Positions 21,705 to 29,687 of a stretch of 64,000 nucleotides of DNA are shown piece after piece (the first letter of the stretch is position 1; each line of letters begins with the position of its first letter). The notes under the pieces are model-generated. The model made no database searches and was not told the origin of the DNA. It saw nothing but the letters and a program-made list of their open reading frames with translations. Position numbers and translations under genes: made by a program. This DNA is from an uncultured Acidimicrobiales bacterium (GTDB lineage: Bacteria; Actinomycetota; Acidimicrobiia; Acidimicrobiales; Aldehydirespiratoraceae), in assembly GCA_958296055.1 (NCBI GenBank), contig CATQHS010000001.1:62001-126000 (forward strand), written 5' to 3'.

Positions 21705-22847
21705 TTAGAAGGTTCTTCGTTTATCAAGGACTTTTTGGATAAGTTCTATGTAGCTATCAATAAAGAAATCTGGAGAGAATATTTCCTCTACTAATCTACG
21801 GCCAGTCAAACCCATTGCTCGTCTAGTTTCGTGTGGTTTTCTAGCGAACTGTACAATTTTATCGGCCATATCTTGGGCTGATGGAGCATCGAACAACAGA
21901 CCGTTTCTTCCTTCTTTGACTAGTCTAGAATTGTCTCCGGTCCGGCTGGCTAGTACCGGGACGCCGCACGCCATCGCTTCGCATATGGTGTTTGATGTGC
22001 CTTCATAGAGGGAGGGTAAACATACGACATCAGCCCTGTGGTAGAGTTGTTCAATGTTCTTAACCGCCCGGTGTAGACGAAAAACGTCCTTCAACATCCG
22101 ACGCTCAATGGCCTCCTTCAGTCGGGCATAATAATCCTCATTCTGCCACCAAGGATCCCCATACCAATCCACCAGCACATCCAGTTGCGGCTGCTCTCGC
22201 CGAACAATCTCCACCGCCTCCACCAAGGTGAAGGGGTTCTTTTGTGGATGCACTCGAGCTAGGACTAGCATTCGCAGCTCTCTCGACCGGATCGGCGGCG
22301 ACTGGACTGGGGAGAATCGTTTTAGATCCACCCCGTTGACGATAATATGAGTCCGGTCGGCAAGGCGCGGAAATGTTTCGAGTATGTGGCGGTGCTGGGA
22401 ATAGGAGTTGCATACCACCGCGTCAGCGAGAAAGTGAAGACCGTAGCGCACGAAACGCTTCCTACCGACGGCATCCAAACATCGCTCTGAGGTAATGAGA
22501 GCGAATCTTCGGCGAGGCAGTCCGGCCAACTCCATCAACGAGTTCGGCCCAGTCAGATAGGAAACGACTACGTCTGGGCTGCTCGCCTTGATAGCCTTGC
22601 GCATGGCGCGGACAAGATGCGCCTTGTTTCGGAATGGCACAGAATTGAGAGATACTCCAATCTCGGTGAGATCATCGGCAAAAAAACCACCCCCGTGATA
22701 GATGAACGTCTCTACGTCGTAGCTGCGGTCCTTTAGAGCAGCAGCCAGCATCACCAGTTGTCTCTGCGCCCCCCCTGACTCCATCTTGTCTATGACGAAA
22801 GCGACTCGGGGCAAAGTGGGGTCTGATACCCGGGCCGTGTTGCTCAT
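21705..22847 (-). CDS. GT4-type glycosyltransferase, copy B
   Basis: A 380-aa retaining glycosyltransferase of the GT-B fold. N-terminal domain: PRVAFVIDKMESGGAQRQL with the GGAQ acceptor loop. C-terminal domain: IIVNGVDLKRFSP, LVLARVHPQKNP, and the nucleotide-sugar binding segment ICEAMACGVPVLAS with the downstream Glu region LVKEGRNGLLF. Likely acts in surface polysaccharide or glycolipid assembly. Starts 12 bp downstream of the sulfatase stop, so the two are co-transcribed. GC content is markedly lower than in copy A, pointing to a separate origin. Confidence 0.9.
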   Translation of the reverse strand: MSNTARVSDPTLPRVAFVIDKMESGGAQRQLVMLAAALKDRSYDVETFIYHGGGFFADDLTEIGVSLNSVPFRNKAHLVRAMRKAIKASSPDVVVSYLTGPNSLMELAGLPRRRFALITSERCLDAVGRKRFVRYGLHFLADAVVCNSYSQHRHILETFPRLADRTHIIVNGVDLKRFSPVQSPPIRSRELRMLVLARVHPQKNPFTLVEAVEIVRREQPQLDVLVDWYGDPWWQNEDYYARLKEAIERRMLKDVFRLHRAVKNIEQLYHRADVVCLPSLYEGTSNTICEAMACGVPVLASRTGDNSRLVKEGRNGLLFDAPSAQDMADKIVQFARKPHETRRAMGLTGRRLVEEIFSPDFFIDSYIELIQKVLDKRRTF

Positions 22848-22859
22848 GTTTAGAGCCGC

Positions 22860-24869
22860 TCAACTGTTTCCAGCAACTTCACAGAACGGGAGTTCACCTT
22901 CGTTGAAGTCGTTGTCGACATACTGCAACGAATCTGGAATGCATCCGGTCAGCGAGTTGCCGCTCAGCCGGATCAGTTCCAAGTCGTCCAAGCCGGCCAA
23001 TGTTTCGGGCACCGATCCAGTCAGCATATTGTTGCCGAGCCGCAACTCTCTCAACTTCGTCAGATTGGCGATCTCAGACGGTATCGGCCCTGTCAACCGG
23101 TTGTTTTGCAAGTTCAGCTTTATCAGCTCGTCTAAGTTGCCCAATTTCGGTGAGATATTTCCTTCGATACTGCGGGACGGAAGTTCTAGTTCTCGGATTC
23201 GGTTGGGGTCGCCTCCGATAGTCACATGGTCCCAGTTTACGAGCGACTCGTCATAGGTCCAGTTCACACCTGCCCCTTCGGTCAGAGCATCCTTGGCCGC
23301 CATCAAGCTCTCGCAATCGCGGACCAAACCGAGACTGTGTTCGGGGCTCGGCACAACTATGCCATTGGAGCAGGACGTATCATACGGTTCCGGCGCTATG
23401 CCTACCTGGAAGATCGGCGCTTCTTTCCCGCTTGACTTGTACCCTTCGGTGAACTCAAAGACAGCATCGGCCTTCACCGTCGCATAGTGGCCTGCCTCCG
23501 GGTAGATATTCTGGATGTTCTCTCGGTTCCAAGCGTTCCAGAGTTCGGCAAGGCGGGCCGCCGTTTCGATGTCGCTGCCGATCAGGTCGTCGGTCTCTCC
23601 GGGGTCTTGCGCCAGATTGAAGAGTTGTGGCCCTCTCTCTGAGTCTTCTTTGATGAGTTTCGCGTTGTCGGCGCGGACCACGAACTTAGTCGAACTCGGG
23701 GTGCGAGACGACTGTCGCCAGAATAGCGCTTCATGCGGTGCTCCAACCTTCTCTCCGCGAACGAAGGGATCAAGGTTCACACCGTCCAGTGGCCGGTCGA
23801 GGTTGGGTGCCGATCCGGCCAGGGCCAAAGCGGTGGCTGCTATGTCTAGGCTGGAGACCATCGGTTCGAATGTCGCACCACTCGGCCATTCGGCTGGCCA
23901 CGAGGCGATGAAAGGCACGCGTATTCCACCCTCGAAGAAGCTCCCCTTGCCTGTGCGGAAAGGAGCATTGTCAGCCCAGTCGTGACCCGGGTAGACGACA
24001 GGAGACACTCCACCGTTGTCGCTCAGAAAAAAGACGACGGTGTCGTCCCGGACGCCCGACCGTTCGAGTGCGTCGAGCACCCGGCCCACGTTGCCGTCCA
24101 GCGAGTCGACCATCGCTAAGTAGAGCCGGCGATTCTCGTCTTCTATGTGCGAATACTTCTCGACAAGATCTTCAGGAGCTTGCAAAGGGGTATGGGGCGC
24201 GTTATAGGCGAGGTACAGGAAGAACGGATCCTCTCGCCGCTCTTGCACAAAGCTCACCGCCCGGTCGGTCAGAGCGTCGGTTAGATAGCCGTCCATTCCG
24301 GTGGCGCCTCTGTTCTCATTCAACGGCAAGTAGTCAATTCCCGGACGAGTGAGATCAATGTGGAAGTAGTCGTGTGCGCCGCCGATAAAGCCGTAAAAGT
24401 AGTCGAATCCACGATTGAGGGGATGGAAGGCTGGGGCGGCCCCTAGTTGCCACTTGCCAACGATGCCGGTCTGGTAACCTGCCTCGCTCAGATAAGCCGC
24501 CATGGTCTTTTCCTCCACCGGAAGGCCGTGTCCTTCGTCGAGAGGCGCATAAGCGACGTTGTACTCCATACCGAAACGAGCTGGATAGCGGCCGGTCATC
24601 AAACCGGCGCGTGACGGGCCGCAGAAGGGATGCACGACATAACCGTTGGAGAAAGCCACGCCCTCTTCGGCCAACCGGTCGATGTTTGGGGTCTCAATCT
24701 CGGTCGCACCGTTGTAGCTGACGTCGTTGTAACCGAGATCATCAACGAAAATGACGACGAAATTCGGCCGATTATCCTCAGAAGATCTAGCGGCCTTTCG
24801 ATCAGGCAGTAGTGAGCACCCTGAGGCGATCAAAAAAACGATCAGAAGGCAAATGCGGGCGCTCTTCAT
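22860..24869 (-). CDS. Secreted sulfatase lipoprotein with C-terminal plant-type LRR domain
   Basis: A type I sulfatase that hydrolyses sulfate esters, exported as a lipoprotein. I place the start at ATG 24869 (669 aa), where KSARICLLIVFLIASGC gives a clean lipobox; the ORF track start lies 32 codons upstream in low-complexity sequence overlapping the M23 fragment. Catalytic motif CGPSRAGLMTGR near residue 81 contains the Cys converted to formylglycine. VVIFVDDLGYNDVSYNG holds the metal-binding Asp pair and FFLSDNGG the later Asp-Asn ligands. After about residue 520 comes a Cys-flanked cap and then three to four LRRs of the LxxNxLTGxIP plant type (NNRLTGPIPSEIANL). This fusion suggests binding to a host or glycan surface. 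An anaerobic-type maturase or FGE is not in the window. Confidence 0.9.
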   Translation of the reverse strand: MKSARICLLIVFLIASGCSLLPDRKAARSSEDNRPNFVVIFVDDLGYNDVSYNGATEIETPNIDRLAEEGVAFSNGYVVHPFCGPSRAGLMTGRYPARFGMEYNVAYAPLDEGHGLPVEEKTMAAYLSEAGYQTGIVGKWQLGAAPAFHPLNRGFDYFYGFIGGAHDYFHIDLTRPGIDYLPLNENRGATGMDGYLTDALTDRAVSFVQERREDPFFLYLAYNAPHTPLQAPEDLVEKYSHIEDENRRLYLAMVDSLDGNVGRVLDALERSGVRDDTVVFFLSDNGGVSPVVYPGHDWADNAPFRTGKGSFFEGGIRVPFIASWPAEWPSGATFEPMVSSLDIAATALALAGSAPNLDRPLDGVNLDPFVRGEKVGAPHEALFWRQSSRTPSSTKFVVRADNAKLIKEDSERGPQLFNLAQDPGETDDLIGSDIETAARLAELWNAWNRENIQNIYPEAGHYATVKADAVFEFTEGYKSSGKEAPIFQVGIAPEPYDTSCSNGIVVPSPEHSLGLVRDCESLMAAKDALTEGAGVNWTYDESLVNWDHVTIGGDPNRIRELELPSRSIEGNISPKLGNLDELIKLNLQNNRLTGPIPSEIANLTKLRELRLGNNMLTGSVPETLAGLDDLELIRLSGNSLTGCIPDSLQYVDNDFNEGELPFCEVAGNS

Positions 24870-25107
24870 CTTCGCAGCAGTGAACTTTCCAGTTTCGGCA
24901 GTTGCATGGCAGGCCGATGCGCGGGCAGGAGCAGTCTGGGATCGGCGGGATCGGCGTTGCGGCAAACTTCCCGTTGCGGCGAACTTCGAAGTGCAGGTGA
25001 GGACCAGTGTTCCATCTCGTTGAGCCTACTAGTCCGATGACCTCGCCCCGAGTGACGTAGTCTCCGGCTTCCACCGTCAGCTTCGACGAACAACGCGCCG
25101 CCTGGTC
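24802..25107 (-). pseudogene. C-terminal fragment of an M23 (LytM) peptidase
   Basis: An open frame beginning without a start region and reading LTVEAGDYVTRGEVIGLVGS, then TGPHLHFEVRRNGKFA, the characteristic HxH-containing end of M23 murein endopeptidases. The N-terminal metal ligands are absent. The recognisable part ends near 24925 (PIPPIPDCSC), and the frame then runs into the 5' end of the sulfatase gene. It lies 13 bp after the stop of the copy B membrane protein, so it marks another recombination joint. GTG 25074, used by the ORF track, is internal. Confidence 0.7.
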
Positions 25108-25120
25108 TGAGATGAGGCGG

Positions 25121-25678
25121 TCAGATGTCGAAGACCCCGTCGGCGGCCAAGGCGGCCCCGACTAGGACGGCCGCCGCCCCGGTGAGCGCTTGGCCGGCCC
25201 GGACCACCCGGGCTCCGGTCCGGCTCTGCGGCGAGGGCTGGGCCATCACCGCCGCCGTCACCGCCAGGGCGACCCCGACCACGGCGCCGGTCCGCTCCGC
25301 CCCCAGATCGGCGCCGGCGCTCACGGCCAGCACCCCGAGGCCGGGCCCGAACAGATGGGGCACGGCCCCGGGCACGATGGCCGCCTTCCATCCCGGCAGC
25401 GCCGGCTCCACTCGGGCCGGGCCGGCGACCATGTCCCGGGCGCCTACTGTGATCAGTGCCGCCCCGGCCGCGATCCGGGCGGTGGGAGCGTTGATCCCCA
25501 GGACATCCAACAGCGGCCCCGAGAGCCCCGAGATCGCCACCACCGCGATCAGCACCGTCAGCGCCCCGCCGGCCGCGCAACCGAACCTCTGGGGCCGGGA
25601 CCGGCCCGGGGCGCCCGGCCAGATTCGCAGCGGGTTGACGGTCACGACTGCGGCCACCGCCGCCATCAGAGCGCTCAC
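25121..25678 (-). CDS. Small integral membrane protein, copy B (intact)
   Basis: A 185-aa protein with five or six hydrophobic helices. The start MSALMAAVAAVVTVNPLRIW and the segment GINAPTARIAAGAALITVGARDM recall MarC-like six-helix proteins (the Asn-Pro pair in helix 1 and the Gly-rich helix), but I cannot assign it firmly. It ends GADGVFDI. It follows the alpha/alpha-barrel gene by 10 bp and is probably its operon partner; the arrangement is likely the ancestral right edge of the cassette. The homologous copy A is frameshifted. Confidence 0.6.
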   Translation of the reverse strand: MSALMAAVAAVVTVNPLRIWPGAPGRSRPQRFGCAAGGALTVLIAVVAISGLSGPLLDVLGINAPTARIAAGAALITVGARDMVAGPARVEPALPGWKAAIVPGAVPHLFGPGLGVLAVSAGADLGAERTGAVVGVALAVTAAVMAQPSPQSRTGARVVRAGQALTGAAAVLVGAALAADGVFDI

Positions 25679-25688
25679 GGCCCCGAAG

Positions 25689-26948
25689 CTAGGGCTCCAA
25701 GTGCGGCATCAGCAGGATCAGGGCCGACAGGGTGTGCTGCTGGTCGTCCATGCGGGTCACCCCGAGCCGGAACCAGGCCCCGGTCACCGCGGCCGGATCG
25801 GCCCGCGGGTACTGGTCGGGCGAGCGAACCTGGCGCTCGATGAGCATCCCGGCCGCGCAGGCCATGCGCTCGGCCAGGGCGGCGGCGTCGACGTCGATGC
25901 CCGGCGCCGAGGCGTCAGCGTCCAGGCCGGAGTCAGCCTCGCTGGCGGCGGTGCCGACCAGCGTCCGGTCGGCCACTACCCGAGCCAGGTTTCCCAGTCC
26001 CTCCCCCACCGTTCCCACGCCTCCCGGCATGGCCACCGGCCCCCGGGTGAGCGTCGTGATCCCCCCTTGGCGCTGGCTCTCATAGCGGACCTGCACCCCG
26101 AACAGCCCGAGTTGGCGCTCGATCCAGGTCCGAACGGCGGCGTCGAGGGCGGGGGGCGGCCCCCATTCGCCCATGGCGGCCAGGCCATAGGAAGCCCAGT
26201 GGTCCGACAACATCGGGAATTGCTCCTCGGCGTCGTCGCGCTCGGTGGCGAGATAGCCGAGGATGCGCTGCGCGGCGGCCCTGTATCCCCGGCCGGGGAA
26301 CAGCGGCTCCAGGACGCTCAGGGCGTACATGACCTGGCCGATGGCGAAGGGCGAGCGGGTGCCGGCCGCGGACCTGTCGGCGGCGTCGATCACCGCCTCG
26401 ACCGCGCCCCGGTCGGTGACGGTTCCCAGCAGGGTCCGGCCGTAGGCGTCCATGTCGGCGTCTCGGCTGGTGTCGCCGGTGGCCCGTCGGCGCTGGCCGA
26501 GGGCGGCCACCAACAGCGCGGTGGCCCCGGTGGGTGCCCCGCGTCCCGGTCCGAACACGGCGCCGGCCCCGTCGGCGGTCGGGCTGGTGTGGCGGTCGAC
26601 GTAGACCAAGCCCTTGTCGGCGATGGCCGCGGCCCCGACGACGCCGGCCGCCTCGGCCTGATACAGGGAGAACAGCACACCGGCGTGGCGAGGGTCGTTG
26701 TAGCCGTCGATATCGGTCCCGGCCTCGGCGTCGTAGCCGTAGCGGAACCGACCGCTCTGGTCATCGACGTTGGCCCCGAACCAGCCCACCGCGGCTTCGA
26801 TGGCCTGCCGGGCCTCGGCCTGGCCGGCCGGAGGGCAGCGCTCGGGATGGACGGCCACCCCCACCACGGCCAGAACCGCGGCCCAGGTGACGGCGACCCC
26901 GGCCAGCCGACGTCGGATCCCTGACACCGGGAGCAAGGTACCCGCCAA
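25689..26948 (-). CDS. Membrane-anchored alpha/alpha-barrel-like protein, function unknown
   Basis: A 419-aa protein with an N-terminal anchor helix (VAVTWAAVLAVVGVAVH) and a mostly helical extracytoplasmic domain. Repeated helical segments such as AIEAAVGWFGANVDDQSGRFRYGYD, PRHAGVLFSLYQAEA, GYLATERDDAEEQFPMLSDHW and TWIERQLGLF resemble the alpha/alpha-toroid fold of glycan-active or terpene-cyclase-like enzymes. No catalytic motif is certain. The listed start is TTG 26948; GTG 26927 is an alternative. It is divergent from the small protein at 27028. Its stop TAG overlaps the CTAG that in copy A received the IS. Confidence 0.6.
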   Translation of the reverse strand: MAGTLLPVSGIRRRLAGVAVTWAAVLAVVGVAVHPERCPPAGQAEARQAIEAAVGWFGANVDDQSGRFRYGYDAEAGTDIDGYNDPRHAGVLFSLYQAEAAGVVGAAAIADKGLVYVDRHTSPTADGAGAVFGPGRGAPTGATALLVAALGQRRRATGDTSRDADMDAYGRTLLGTVTDRGAVEAVIDAADRSAAGTRSPFAIGQVMYALSVLEPLFPGRGYRAAAQRILGYLATERDDAEEQFPMLSDHWASYGLAAMGEWGPPPALDAAVRTWIERQLGLFGVQVRYESQRQGGITTLTRGPVAMPGGVGTVGEGLGNLARVVADRTLVGTAASEADSGLDADASAPGIDVDAAALAERMACAAGMLIERQVRSPDQYPRADPAAVTGAWFRLGVTRMDDQQHTLSALILLMPHLEP

Positions 26949-26961
26949 CCTACGATGGCCC

Positions 26962-27053
26962 GGTGATCGGCTGGTGGCGCCGGGCCGGGCGGGGGCCGTT
27001 TTCTCGGCGGCCGGGAGGGGCGGTCCGGTGATCGGCTGGTGGCGCCGGGCCGG
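26962..27053. repeat. Duplicated start region of the 27028 gene
   Basis: GGTGATCGGCTGGTGGCGCC followed by GGGCCGGGC occurs at 26962 and again at 27027, a 65-bp offset. The first GTG opens a short frame that ends at TGA 27029-27031; the second GTG starts the real gene. A tandem duplication of the 5' end thus created a decoy start. Confidence 0.75.
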
Positions 27054-27465
27054 GCCCGTCGCGGTGGCTGCGATGGTGTTGGCGCCCGCGTTCGGCGACC
27101 CCGCCGTCGACGGCTACCCGCTGTCCAGCTATCCGATGTTCTCGACCGACCGCCCGGTCCGGGCCGACCTGGTCACGGTGGTGGGCGTGACCGGTGCTGG
27201 CGAGGCGGTGCGGCTCTCGCCTGAGTTGATAGCCGGTGCCGACGAGCCGATCCTGGCCGCGGCCACCGTGGCCGGCGCCGTCCGGGCCGACCAGTCCGAC
27301 CGGCTCTGTGCCGAAGTGGCCGACCGGGTGCGGGCGGCCGGGCCCGACGTGGCCGAGGCGGTGGTGAGAACCGAGCACGTCGACGTGGTGGCCCATGTGG
27401 CCGACGGCGCCGGCCCGCTGGCAGTGACCGTACATGCCCGCTGCCCGGTGACGCCGCCGCCGTGA
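27028..27465 (+). CDS. Small exported or anchored protein paired with an HTTM gene
   Basis: A 145-aa protein with an N-terminal hydrophobic segment (PVAVAAMVLAPAFGDPAV) followed by YPLSSYPMFST, a motif I associate with small proteins encoded next to HTTM-domain genes. The rest is a beta-rich soluble region with two Cys (LCAEVADRV and HARCPV). Start GTG 27028 has GGGAGGGG upstream; the alternative GTG at 26963 is in another frame. Its stop overlaps the next start in GTGA, so both proteins are made together. Confidence 0.65.
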   Translation: MIGWWRRAGPVAVAAMVLAPAFGDPAVDGYPLSSYPMFSTDRPVRADLVTVVGVTGAGEAVRLSPELIAGADEPILAAATVAGAVRADQSDRLCAEVADRVRAAGPDVAEAVVRTEHVDVVAHVADGAGPLAVTVHARCPVTPPP

Positions 27466-28472
27466 CCGGTTTCCGGCTGCGCCCGCAACCCGGCGGGACC
27501 GGGGCCGGTCACGGTTTCCGGCTGCGCTCGCGACCCGCCGGGGTCGTAGACGAGCCGTACCTGCGCCGGCTGGGGCTGATCCGGGTTTTGGTGGCCGGCT
27601 ATGCCACGGCGTGGACCGCCGTCCGGGCCCCTCACCTGCTCGACCACCTCGACTTCGACGGCCGCCGCTTCGATCCGGTCGGGGTCTTGGCCCCCCTGAG
27701 CGGCCCGCCCGCCGGGATCGCCGTGGTAGCCGGGGTGGCGGCCACCGTCGCCTTCGGGGCGGCGGCGACGCTGGGCTGGCGCTACCGGGTCACCGGTCCG
27801 GCGCTGGCCGTGTCGTTCCTGGCCGTCACCACCTACCGCAGCTCATGGGGCCAGATCTTCCACACCGAGAACCTGGCCGCCCTCCATCTCGCCGTCCTAG
27901 CCGTCGCCCCCGCCGACCGCCACTGGGCCCTGCGACGGGCCCTGCTACCCCGCCACCCCCGGCGATCAGAGCCCGAGCGGTCTGCGGTTCGGAGCGGCGA
28001 CGACGGGCGCTGGGCGGTGCGGGCCCTGGCCGTCGCCACCGTGGCCGGCTACGTGGTGGCCGGGGTGGCCAAGCTGCGCAACGGCGGCGCGGCCTGGCTC
28101 GACGGCGAGGTGCTGGTGAACCAGGTGGCCTTCGACAACGCCCGCAAAGACGTGCTCGGCGACGTGATGAGCCCTCTGGCCGGCTTCTTCGTGGAGCACC
28201 GGTGGCTGGCCCGCCCGGCCGTGCTGGCCTCCATGGCCGTGGAACTCGGCGCGCCGCTGGCGCTGCTGGGCCGCCGGGCCGCCGGGGTTTGGAGCTTGGC
28301 TGCCTGGGGCTTCCACCTGGCCATCCTGGTCCTGATGGCCATCGTGTTCCCCTACCACCTGCTGGGCCTGGCCCTAGTCCCCCTACTCCCCCTCGAGGAC
28401 TGGACTTCCCGCCTCCGGCCGATAGGCCCTGTGTCGGCTGGCCGGAGCCCGTTCGGCGATCCAGTCGGCTAG
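27462..28472 (+). CDS. HTTM-domain (gamma-carboxylase-like) membrane protein
   Basis: A 336-aa polytopic protein. Segments LRRLGLIRVLVAGYATAWTA, SSWGQIFHTENLAALHLAVL (the conserved QIFHTEN-type loop) and VVAGVAKLRNGGAAWLDGEVL (the KLRNGG loop) fit the HTTM family related to vitamin K-dependent gamma-carboxylase. The family role in bacteria is poorly known. The N-terminus contains a 45-bp in-frame duplication (GFRLRPQPGG / GFRLRSRPAG) unrelated to the membrane core. The 3' end overlaps the convergent mcrC gene by 90 bp. Confidence 0.75.
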   Translation: MTGFRLRPQPGGTGAGHGFRLRSRPAGVVDEPYLRRLGLIRVLVAGYATAWTAVRAPHLLDHLDFDGRRFDPVGVLAPLSGPPAGIAVVAGVAATVAFGAAATLGWRYRVTGPALAVSFLAVTTYRSSWGQIFHTENLAALHLAVLAVAPADRHWALRRALLPRHPRRSEPERSAVRSGDDGRWAVRALAVATVAGYVVAGVAKLRNGGAAWLDGEVLVNQVAFDNARKDVLGDVMSPLAGFFVEHRWLARPAVLASMAVELGAPLALLGRRAAGVWSLAAWGFHLAILVLMAIVFPYHLLGLALVPLLPLEDWTSRLRPIGPVSAGRSPFGDPVG

Positions 28473-29687
28473 GCCGTCGAGTTGGCGGGCCACCGAGTCG
28501 GGCGGGCCGGTCAGGTCGAGGGGCCGGCAGTGCAGGACTTGGCCCGAGTTGCGGACGGTGACCGGCTGGCCGGGTGAGCCGTCCTCGGCGTGGCAATAGA
28601 TGAGGACCCCCTCGCCGAGGCTGAGGGCGGTGGTGTAGGCCAGCATCTGGTAGTAGTCGGGGTTGCGGGCCTCCCCCGACTCGGTGAGCTTGTACTTGAC
28701 ATCGCCGACGTAGACGGTCTCGCCGCGCCGCTCGAACACCAGGTCGGGCCGCATCCGCACCGTGTCTCCCCGGCCCAGGTGGGTCGGGTACTGGTCCTTC
28801 ACCTTCAGACGACCCCGCAGCGCCCGCCGGAGCCGCTCAGTGACGAACCGCTCGAACAGGTCGTTCATGTCCACCATGAACGACACAGTCGTCCACCGGC
28901 CCGACCTATCGACCAGGGTCAGGTTCTCCAGCACCAGCCGGGCCAGGTGCAGGGCGGGCCGGTAGTGCTCGTTGAGCCGGTTGAAGTCGATCCGGTCGAG
29001 GTCGCCGGGCTCGACCCGGGCGTTGGCCACCTCTTCCAGGTCGGCGACCAAGCCGAGAAGCCGGCGCCGGTCCTCGGCTGGCACCATCGGCACCCGCAGG
29101 GCCAAGCGCAGCGCCGCCTTCAGGTAGCGGTTCTCCCTGACGTCGGCGGTGAAGTCGTCGTAGCGGCAGTCGAGCGGGAACGCCAGCCCGCCCCGGGCGA
29201 CCATGGGCGCCAGGTCGGGACGGCCCCGCAGGGCGGTCAGCCGCTCGCGGCGCTCTCGGTACCGGCGGAAGACGCCCCGGGCCAGGGTGGTCTCGGCGGT
29301 GCGGGCCAGGAACGAGATCACCGCGGGCAGCAGGTCCGGGTCGCCGGCGTAGTCGAAGGCCTCGGTGCGCCAGTCTTCGGGCCGCAGCCCCGCCTCCAGC
29401 AGCAGGAACAGGTTTTCGAGGCGGATCTTGGGCTTGACCAGGATGCGGACGTCGCCGACGATCAGCGTTCCCACCCGGTGGCCGGCCCTCACGTTCCAAC
29501 ATCGGGGAACCTGGCTCGGGGAGACCGACACCAACCGGGTGGCGGCCAAGTCGCGAGCTTGAGCGTCGGCGATCGGCAGATCCCGCTCCTCGTACTCGAA
29601 CAGCTCGTGGGTACTCATCCGGCCTGGGTCGGCGCCGCGCCCGTCGCTGGCGGCGCGGCCCTCGAGCACTCCGGCCGCGATGCTCAT
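28383..29687 (-). CDS. mcrC: McrC-like nuclease subunit of a McrBC restriction system
   Basis: A 434-aa partner of the McrB GTPases. It carries the DNA-cleaving PD-(D/E)XK fold: RPDLVFERRGETVYVGDVKYK near residues 310-330, with Asp, Asp and Lys in the expected spacing. The N-terminal half contains VGTLIVGDVRILVKPKIRLENLFLLL, the beta-rich domain that contacts the McrB ring. The listed ORF is longer; ATG 29687 overlaps the mcrB stop in ATGA, which decides the start. Last gene of a three-gene operon. McrBC systems cut modified DNA, often at two sites. Confidence 0.9.
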   Translation of the reverse strand: MSIAAGVLEGRAASDGRGADPGRMSTHELFEYEERDLPIADAQARDLAATRLVSVSPSQVPRCWNVRAGHRVGTLIVGDVRILVKPKIRLENLFLLLEAGLRPEDWRTEAFDYAGDPDLLPAVISFLARTAETTLARGVFRRYRERRERLTALRGRPDLAPMVARGGLAFPLDCRYDDFTADVRENRYLKAALRLALRVPMVPAEDRRRLLGLVADLEEVANARVEPGDLDRIDFNRLNEHYRPALHLARLVLENLTLVDRSGRWTTVSFMVDMNDLFERFVTERLRRALRGRLKVKDQYPTHLGRGDTVRMRPDLVFERRGETVYVGDVKYKLTESGEARNPDYYQMLAYTTALSLGEGVLIYCHAEDGSPGQPVTVRNSGQVLHCRPLDLTGPPDSVARQLDGLADWIAERAPASRHRAYRPEAGSPVLEGE

